Below the pieces are notes generated by a model, which saw only the letters and a program-made list of their open reading frames with translations, was not told the origin of the DNA and made no database searches. A DNA stretch of 64,000 bases, taken from NCBI GenBank assembly GCA_015075445.1, contig JABTUJ010000034.1, forward strand, positions 47,352 to 111,351, read 5' to 3'. The translations under genes were made by a program, and so were the position numbers. Each line of letters begins with the position of its first letter. The first letter of the stretch is position 1. This DNA is from Verrucomicrobiales bacterium (GTDB lineage: Bacteria; Verrucomicrobiota; Verrucomicrobiia; Limisphaerales; J093). This document shows, piece after piece, positions 59,501 to 64,000 of the stretch.

Positions 59501-62147
59501 CCACCGCGTGCAGACGGTTGTCATCGGTCGGGAACACCAGGAGGCCCGAGGCGGTGAGCAAGGCCGGCTCGCTAACCTTGCCGTCCAACGCCAACTCCCA
59601 GCGCACTTGGCCGCCTGGCTCCAACGCGTAGAAATGCCGGTCCATCGCGCCGAACAGCACCGCCCCATCCGTCGCCACGACGGGCGTGCCCATCACTTCT
59701 GCCCGGGCTTGGAAGGACCACCGCACCGCGCCCTCCCCACTCGCCAGGGCATACACCCCATTGCCGCTGGCGATGAACACCGTGCCGTCCGGTCCCAGGA
59801 CGGGGGAAGCCGCCCCGACCACACCCGGCAGCGACACCTTCCACCGCAGCGTCCCTTCGGGCCACAAGGCGTACACGTCACCGTTGTTCGCCGCGCCGAA
59901 ATAGACCGTGCCGTCCGCGCCGAGCGCGGGCGAGGAGTTCACCCCGGGCACCGCGAATTGCCACTGCAGGGTGCCATCCGGGTCGAGCGCGTAGAAGGCT
60001 CCCCCGTCACTGCCGAAGTAGACCGTGCCGTCCGCCGCAATCGCAGGAGCGGAGGCCACATACCCGTCGGCTTCGAACCGCCATTTCTCCGTCCCGTCGG
60101 GTCGCACGGCGTAGAACCGGCGGCTCTCGCAACCGAAATGCACCGTGCCATCGGGCCCGAGGGCCGGGGAGGACCAGATGCGTTGGCCGGCGTTGAAGGC
60201 CCAGCGCGCTGTGCCGTTCGGAGCCACGGCATGCAGTCGGCCCACATACGTCGCCACGTAGATGGTGCCGTCCGGCGCCACCGCCGGGGCGGCGGTGATG
60301 TTGCCCTCTTCGGTGGCAAACACCCAGTTCGTGGTGCCCGACGGCGTCAACGCATGCAACGCCCCCGCCGCTGTCACCACATACAACGTGCCCTCGGGCC
60401 CTGCCGCTTGAGCCGAGCGGATGCCATCACGGAACGTCAAGCTCCAGGGTCTCACGGTGACCGTGACCCGGTTCACCGCCGAGGTGCTGCGTCCGCCGGC
60501 GTTGTCGGTCGCCACAACGAAGAGCTCGTGCGCACCGGAGGCGAAGCCGGTCCAGGCTGCCGTGTTCGCGGGATACTCGGTCTCGGCGAACCGCGTGCCG
60601 TCCGCGAAATACTCGAGCCGCAGCACGGCACCGTCCGGGTCGTTCGCCGCGGCCCGCACCTCGAGGCGCGGCGCGGTGACCAACGTGGCGCCGTCCGCTG
60701 GCGTTTCCACGCGTACCAGCGGCGAAGCGTTTGCCCCGGACGGCAGGACGTTGACCGCCACCGTGGGCGAGGTCGCCGCGTTGCCCGCGCCGTCTCGACC
60801 GCGGGCGGCCACGGACCGGACACCGGAGGTCGTCGGCGCCCAAGTCCCCCGAAACGGTGCCAGCGTCGTCGCCACAGCCACACCATCCACGAGAAAATCG
60901 CTCGCGGCGTCCGGCCCGAATTGCGCCAGACTCGCCCACAACGGCACAGGCTGACCGGCGCGGAAGGTCATGCCGGCCTCGGGCAGGACCAGGTTCACCG
61001 TCGGCACCGGCTCGAGCGTGCCGCTCCGACGCGGGTGGCGGCGGAATTGGGGCCAGGAACTCGCTGCCGGGGACGGAGCGTGGGTGTAGCAGACTAGCCA
61101 ACCGTCGTCGGTCGTCGCCAGCAGGCGGCCGTCGCCCGTCAACAGAACTCCGCTCTGCCCGCCGCCAAAGACCAGCTCGTCCACCACCACACCGGTCGGG
61201 TCGAAGGCCCGCAGCCGATACCCCGGGCCCCGAACGAATACCCGCCCGTCCGCGGCCGCCGACGGTGGCCCGCCGCGGAAGCCGGATTCGACCACCTCCC
61301 AAAGACTGGTCCCGGCTGAGTCCCAGGCCCCCAACCGCCCCGCCGAGACCGCGTACAGGACACCCTCACCGCCCAACACCGGGGACTCATACTCGAAGCC
61401 GTCCGGTTCCCGGGCCGTCCAGCGAACAGTTCCCGCGGCGGTCAAGGCGTACAGTCGGCCGTTCTCCGACGTGGCGTAGATCGTTCCGTCCTCGCCCAGC
61501 GCCGGTGCCGACCGCACCGCACCTCCCGCCACAAACCGCCACCGCTCCGACCCATCGGGCCGCAGGGAATACACCAGTCCGTCTCCCGACCCGAACACGA
61601 TGGTTCCGTCGGCGGCCACCGCCGGTGACGACCAAACCTCCCCTCCGGTGAGGAAGCTCCAGCGCAGGCGGCCGTCGGCATTCAGGGCATATAGCCTCCC
61701 GTCGTTCGCTCCGAAGTAGAGCTTCCCGTCCGAATCCACGGCCGCCGAGGAGAAGATGCGGTCGCCGGCCGCGAACCGCCAGGCTTCGGTCCCGTCAGGG
61801 TTCACAGCCCAGAATGTGCCGATGTAATCCCCCACATAAACCCGGGAATCCGACCCCACCGCCGGCGTGGCCACCGGCACGCCGCCGACGGGAAAGGTCC
61901 AGCGCACCGTGCCGTCAGGGCGCACGGCCAGCAGCGTGGCGCTGTCGCCGGTCACGCCCCCAACATAGATCGTGCCGTCCGGTGCAAGGGCCGGCGGTCT
62001 CGCTATGCCCCCCTGTCCCAGACTCACCTCCCACTGGCTTTCGAGGCCACCGCGCGATGCCATCGGCGCCAATGCCGCGGATAGAACCAAAGCGGCGCGC
62101 GCCATGCCGCTCCTTCTCGCCCGACTGCTTGAAAGCCGTAGGACCAT
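56541..62147 (-). CDS. giant secreted PQQ-type beta-propeller and Ig-like protein
   Basis: 1,868 residues from the ATG at 62147; the N-terminus (RRSGMARAALVLSAALAPMA) is a signal peptide. Three propeller regions made of repeats such as APDGTIYVGGVTGDSATLLA and VRPDGTVRWTF (PQQ-like blades with DGTVYFG or DGTIYV and LYALNADG) lie at about residues 45-370, 530-830 and 990-1340. Between them are Ig-like segments (PADGATLVTAPRLEVRA; SPQSVTVTNGMTVTLRVRA). The C-terminal third has repeats with VARWDGERWSPLGEGMDGPV, a W-x-x-L/V-G pattern resembling delta-60/Kelch-like repeats, and a final FYRAASP tail. No catalytic residues are recognised; such proteins are surface-exposed binders. TTGACG (62183-62188, minus strand) lies before the start beside a C-run. 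The frame is open upstream to 62819 but not protein-like there. Confidence 0.8.
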   Translation of the reverse strand: MVLRLSSSRARRSGMARAALVLSAALAPMASRGGLESQWEVSLGQGGIARPPALAPDGTIYVGGVTGDSATLLAVRPDGTVRWTFPVGGVPVATPAVGSDSRVYVGDYIGTFWAVNPDGTEAWRFAAGDRIFSSAAVDSDGKLYFGANDGRLYALNADGRLRWSFLTGGEVWSSPAVAADGTIVFGSGDGLVYSLRPDGSERWRFVAGGAVRSAPALGEDGTIYATSENGRLYALTAAGTVRWTAREPDGFEYESPVLGGEGVLYAVSAGRLGAWDSAGTSLWEVVESGFRGGPPSAAADGRVFVRGPGYRLRAFDPTGVVVDELVFGGGQSGVLLTGDGRLLATTDDGWLVCYTHAPSPAASSWPQFRRHPRRSGTLEPVPTVNLVLPEAGMTFRAGQPVPLWASLAQFGPDAASDFLVDGVAVATTLAPFRGTWAPTTSGVRSVAARGRDGAGNAATSPTVAVNVLPSGANASPLVRVETPADGATLVTAPRLEVRAAANDPDGAVLRLEYFADGTRFAETEYPANTAAWTGFASGAHELFVVATDNAGGRSTSAVNRVTVTVRPWSLTFRDGIRSAQAAGPEGTLYVVTAAGALHALTPSGTTNWVFATEEGNITAAPAVAPDGTIYVATYVGRLHAVAPNGTARWAFNAGQRIWSSPALGPDGTVHFGCESRRFYAVRPDGTEKWRFEADGYVASAPAIAADGTVYFGSDGGAFYALDPDGTLQWQFAVPGVNSSPALGADGTVYFGAANNGDVYALWPEGTLRWKVSLPGVVGAASPVLGPDGTVFIASGNGVYALASGEGAVRWSFQARAEVMGTPVVATDGAVLFGAMDRHFYALEPGGQVRWELALDGKVSEPALLTASGLLVFPTDDNRLHAVALGQPPVASPWPQFHRHPTRTGLGQARPAVRLVQPAPDTDFLGGDVVPLTAEASSANGAVTRVEFLAGTTVLGVATAGPPYQLSWVADRVGEVVLRARATDVAGASARSADVPIWVVDPAAPPVISESPQSVTVTNGMTVTLRVRAHGVPPLEYQWFRDGAALPGATMPELTFTNPTPADSARYRVEVGNVRGTAGSSPALVTVLAPPQLRWLTRGSSPSRHAPAIGRGGMIFHGSQSRWFTGIDPRGAFEWDFVADDEIWSGAVLGNDGTVYFGARDRHLYALHPDGQLRWRFATSYAVDASPALAADGAIYCASADGVVLAVSSEGIERWRFQAAGEIYSSPVIGADGTVFVISFGEPIPATETFSGRLYALRLDGTVRWEHLINERVAGSPAIGADGALYFGSPSGRFLAVNPDGTLRWQLATGGAFLENEPVIGSGGVLLIGQETGTPGTGATGGRFLAIHPDGTLRWTYVTPAPIYSTAAVTADGTVYFTDESQTFYALNANGTLRFTYPGSFVRGTSPALGYDGTIYLAQTTPHDLHALVGHSPPADSPWPMPRRDARHTANAGLPRDGEAWFYPFNSNAFDEEVRAIAVDGTNVFVGGTFKLAGGLPARYVARWDGERWSPLGEGMDGPVNALAVFQGQLHAGGEFTQADGAVARHLARWNGSRWEAVGAGLDDHVLALMGWGDSLVVGGSFRNGGNVPAQNIARWDGAAWHAFGDGVGAAVQALASDGTRLFVGGANVLDYGGQSLGVVARWDGQTWSRVGMVGPQGQVRALQWYQGRLYTAGDYQFADNRPARGIAVYDGTGWAEVGGGLSDPLFPYGYALASDGTSLWLGGTFTRAGSTDASRIVRWDGTQWHPLGAGVERRSGTSATVVRALAIADDVVLVGGTFLEAEGDRTIRQFARWRSGEWASLGPAVGFVDGRFVLTLQTDRGLTYGIEASDDLRTWTRLVTFTNLTEAVRFVDQRSATELRRFYRAASP

Positions 62148-62295
62148 AGACAGGCCACTATGAATCGCCCCCCCCCCCCAGACGTCAAGGGCTTGGTTTC
62201 GCGGGCAGCGGCGGCCAACGCATCCAGGAATTGCTGGTGGGGGGCGGCTCGCCTTGGGGGCACAGCCGCGCTCCTTTCGATCCGGCTTCGAGCGC

Positions 62296-62324
62296 TTGAC
62301 CTCGCGGGGCCCCCAACTCAACTT
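62296..62324 (+). promoter_or_regulatory. candidate leaderless promoter of the AbrB antitoxin
   Basis: TTGACC, 17 bp, CAACTT; the ATG at 62332 begins 7 nt after. The -10 box is weak, but the geometry is identical to that at 49516 and 55828. Confidence 0.45.
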
Positions 62325-62331
62325 TGCCGCC

Positions 62332-62580
62332 ATGACGACGACAGTGGCAGCCGAAGGCACGGTGCTGCTGCCGCGGCGAGTGCTCCGGCAGCAGAAAGTG
62401 CGCGCCGGCGACAAGTTGGAGGTCGTGGCGGTCCCGGACGAGCCAGGCGTGATCGAGCTCCGACGGGTGCGACGGAAGCCGAATGAAGGACTATTGGAGC
62501 TGTTGCGCGCCTGCCCCGTAAAGGGTTTCCGCATTCCCGGACGCAGCAAGGAACTGCCTCGCCCGCCGATCGAGTGGTGA
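62332..62580 (+). CDS. AbrB/SpoVT-type antitoxin
   Basis: 82 residues. TVLLPRRVLRQQKVRAGDKL and VVAVPDEPGVIEL form the swapped-hairpin AbrB DNA-binding domain. LLELLRACPVKGFRIPGRS and LPRPPIEW form the C-terminal tail that normally wraps the PIN toxin. The toxin reading frame starts inside the antitoxin stop region (GTG at 62577) but is truncated, so this antitoxin is an orphan. Autoregulation of the short promoter is expected for the family. Confidence 0.82.
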   Translation: MTTTVAAEGTVLLPRRVLRQQKVRAGDKLEVVAVPDEPGVIELRRVRRKPNEGLLELLRACPVKGFRIPGRSKELPRPPIEW

Positions 62581-62732
62581 ACTTTCTCGTGGACACCGAT
62601 GTGCTGTCGGACCCGGCCCGGCCGCAGCCGAGCCCGAAGGTGGACGCCTCTCGAGACCGTGATGGCGCGTGTCCCCGTCTGGCTGTGTGCCCGCTCGGAA
62701 CACCCCTGGGACATCGGCCATCTGAAGAGTAA
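62577..62732 (+). pseudogene. truncated VapC-type PIN toxin
   Basis: 51 codons. The first 21 (NFLVDTDVLSDPARPQPSPK) match the start of a VapC/FitB PIN nuclease, with the first active-site aspartate in LVDTDVLS. After PKV the sequence is no longer PIN-like, and the stop TAA is formed with the first two bases of the palindromic element at 62731. The other catalytic carboxylates are missing, so no active toxin can be made. GTG start overlapping the antitoxin stop is normal for these pairs. Confidence 0.72.
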
Positions 62733-62838
62733 GCCAATGGGGTCAAACATTGACATTTGACATTTAGAAACCTGAGCCACGGGCGACCTGCGCTCTGGGC
62801 ACCAATTGTCAAATGTCAATGTTTGACCCCATTGGCTT
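62731..62838. mobile_element. 108-bp MITE-like element with 32-bp perfect inverted repeats
   Basis: Arms 62731-62762 and 62807-62838 are exact reverse complements over 32 bp (AAGCCAATGGGGTCAAACAT then TGACATTTGACA on the left). A 44-bp centre separates them. There is no open frame inside. No convincing target-site duplication was seen. One arm is related to the solo copy at 16566-16592. The whole gap 62581-62938 otherwise holds only the toxin remnant and the region before the LamG gene. Confidence 0.8.
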
Positions 62839-62938
62839 TCCCCTCGCCTGCCGTTCGCCGCGCCATCAGTACTTCGTCTGACTATTCGCCCGCGGCGCAG
62901 CGGCCCTAATCTGGGGCGGCTTTAGCTTGGCCCGGACC

Positions 62939-64000
62939 ATGAACTCAATGAAACGGTCGCTGGTTCTCAAGGAGGATAGGCGCACGGCCGCCCGCGGCGG
63001 GAACACCCCGACAACCCCTCAACGCGTGGCGCGTGCCACAACCGCAAGCCCCCAGCCGGGGCCAACTCAGGGCTTCGGCCACGCGTGGCGACGCTGGCGG
63101 CGATCCGCCGGCGTCCTGGTGGCCTGGGTCGCGGGTCTGCCACCCGCGGGCGCGGCTTGCGTGCCGGGCGGCGCCGAGTTGACGGGCTGGTGGCCGGCCG
63201 ACCACCACGCCTTCAACGTGGTGAACCAAAGGGCCGCTCTGGCGCAGGGCGCCGTGACTTACGTTCCGGGCGTGGCGGGCGACGCCTTCCGGTTCGACGG
63301 CGCCGGCAAAGTGCGCATCACCGAGGCCGCCTCCTTGGACCTCAGCCGCACCAATCGCTGGACGATCACCGCCTGGGTGAACCCTTCCACTCTCGATGGC
63401 GCGCCCACGCCGGTCATCTACTCGGAAGGCAATAAGGTGGCGGCCTTGGGGATCCAAAAAGGCTCCGGCAGACTCCTGTCCTGGATCAACGGCGGCAATC
63501 TGCTGGAGAGCACGACTGCCCTGGACGCCAACGCCTGGACCCACGTGGCCCTCGTGCTGGACCGCACCACCCGCACGCTTTACGTAAACGGCATCCCCAC
63601 CGGCACCGCCACCGCCACACCCGCCACGACGGCGGACAGCGCCGGTTCGATGATCGGGGGAGTGACCGCGGACGATGCCACGACGGCCTTTGCTGGCGCG
63701 ATTGACGAACTCACCGTGCACCGGCGCGTGTTGAGCGCTGACGAGATCGCCGCCCTGTACGCGGCCGGGGGCGATGGGTTTTGTTTTGGCGACGGTGCGC
63801 CGGCCTGGGTGATGGAGCCCCAGCCGCAGACGGCGCCGCTGTTCGGCGACGTGACGTTCACCGGCCTGGCGATGGGGTCGCCGCGGCCGACTTACCAGTG
63901 GTTCTTCAACGACCTGGCGCTCCCGGGCCAGACGGGCTTCACCTTGGCGCTGACCGGCGTGACGACCGCGAACGACGGCACCTACAAGCTGGTCGCCACT
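62939..64000 (+). CDS. LamG/Ig-like secreted protein, partial (runs off the window)
   Basis: 354 codons to the window end, still open. A long basic N-terminus (WRRWRRS) leads into a signal-like segment (AGVLVAWVAGLPPAGAACVP). Residues about 75-275 are a concanavalin-type LamG domain (GWWPADHHAFNV, RFDGAGKVRITEAASLDLS, WTITAWVNPST, HVALVLDRTTRTLYVNGIP, IDELTVHRRVLSADEIAALY). It then begins an Ig-like domain (PRPTYQWFFNDLALPGQTG). Such modules bind carbohydrates on the cell surface. The ATG at 62939 is the first in frame; a second ATG three codons on (62948) is an alternative. Confidence 0.78.
   Translation, partial: MNSMKRSLVLKEDRRTAARGGNTPTTPQRVARATTASPQPGPTQGFGHAWRRWRRSAGVLVAWVAGLPPAGAACVPGGAELTGWWPADHHAFNVVNQRAALAQGAVTYVPGVAGDAFRFDGAGKVRITEAASLDLSRTNRWTITAWVNPSTLDGAPTPVIYSEGNKVAALGIQKGSGRLLSWINGGNLLESTTALDANAWTHVALVLDRTTRTLYVNGIPTGTATATPATTADSAGSMIGGVTADDATTAFAGAIDELTVHRRVLSADEIAALYAAGGDGFCFGDGAPAWVMEPQPQTAPLFGDVTFTGLAMGSPRPTYQWFFNDLALPGQTGFTLALTGVTTANDGTYKLVAT

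Noticed and set aside
62945..63721. A 258-codon minus-strand gene
   Set aside because: It lies opposite the LamG protein, whose plus-strand translation contains a complete LamG domain.

Overview
The window is high-GC bacterial DNA. It most resembles a free-living, aerobic, heterotrophic member of the Verrucomicrobiota (Planctomycetota is the next best guess). The clues are very large secreted proteins mixing Ig-like, PQQ-type, Kelch-type and LamG modules, DUF1080 and DUF1592/cytochrome-c proteins, a B12-dependent ribonucleotide reductase, a terminal-oxidase operon, and promoters that sit directly on start codons. This placement is inferred from gene content; no marker gene was compared.

Positions 84-11719 form a co-directional defence island, each gene with a Shine-Dalgarno-like leader: DUF1016/YhcG nuclease, four-helix membrane protein, ComEC-like metallo-beta-lactamase hydrolase, DUF1156 DNA methylase, AAA15/OLD-like ATPase, an overlapping TOPRIM-like protein, and a large DUF499 ATPase that is frameshifted. 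The methylase plus DUF499 ATPase recalls the DUF1156/DUF499 defence systems, but no helicase is visible here, and an ATPase/TOPRIM pair and a membrane/hydrolase pair are built in. This is the best candidate for an undescribed combination.

Positions 12110-22051, minus strand: a cytochrome c oxidase operon (ctaD, ctaE, subunit IV, two small proteins, ctaC last), nrdJ with a clear terminator, an L,D-transpeptidase and argA. Positions 22391-34001, plus strand: a 1,856-residue secreted protein with a 32-fold Gly-Asp tract, a Kelch-type secreted protein, a lipoprotein coupled to a trypsin-like protease, and an FHA/zinc-finger protein. Positions 34091-37212: a three-gene 2-aminoethylphosphonate cluster (OPA-type transporter, phosphonatase-like hydrolase, PhnW).

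Positions 37349-46275: DUF4058, DUF1080 and CHRD/cytochrome-c proteins, a Crp/Fnr regulator divergent from a DUF1592 protein, and a large TPR protein. Positions 46307-56544: uvrA (split by a frameshift), a LOG-family protein, an M16 peptidase, a DUF481 outer-membrane protein, a small basic protein, a CPA2 antiporter with a UspA protein, an enolase lacking part of its active site, and an MNT/HepT toxin-antitoxin pair. Positions 56541-64000: a 1,868-residue beta-propeller protein, an AbrB antitoxin with a truncated PIN toxin, a 108-bp MITE-like palindromic element, and the start of a LamG protein.

Three conserved genes are damaged (DUF499, uvrA, eno). The two frameshifts could be sequencing errors; the enolase deletion is in frame and harder to explain that way. 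All domain calls were made by eye from translated sequence.
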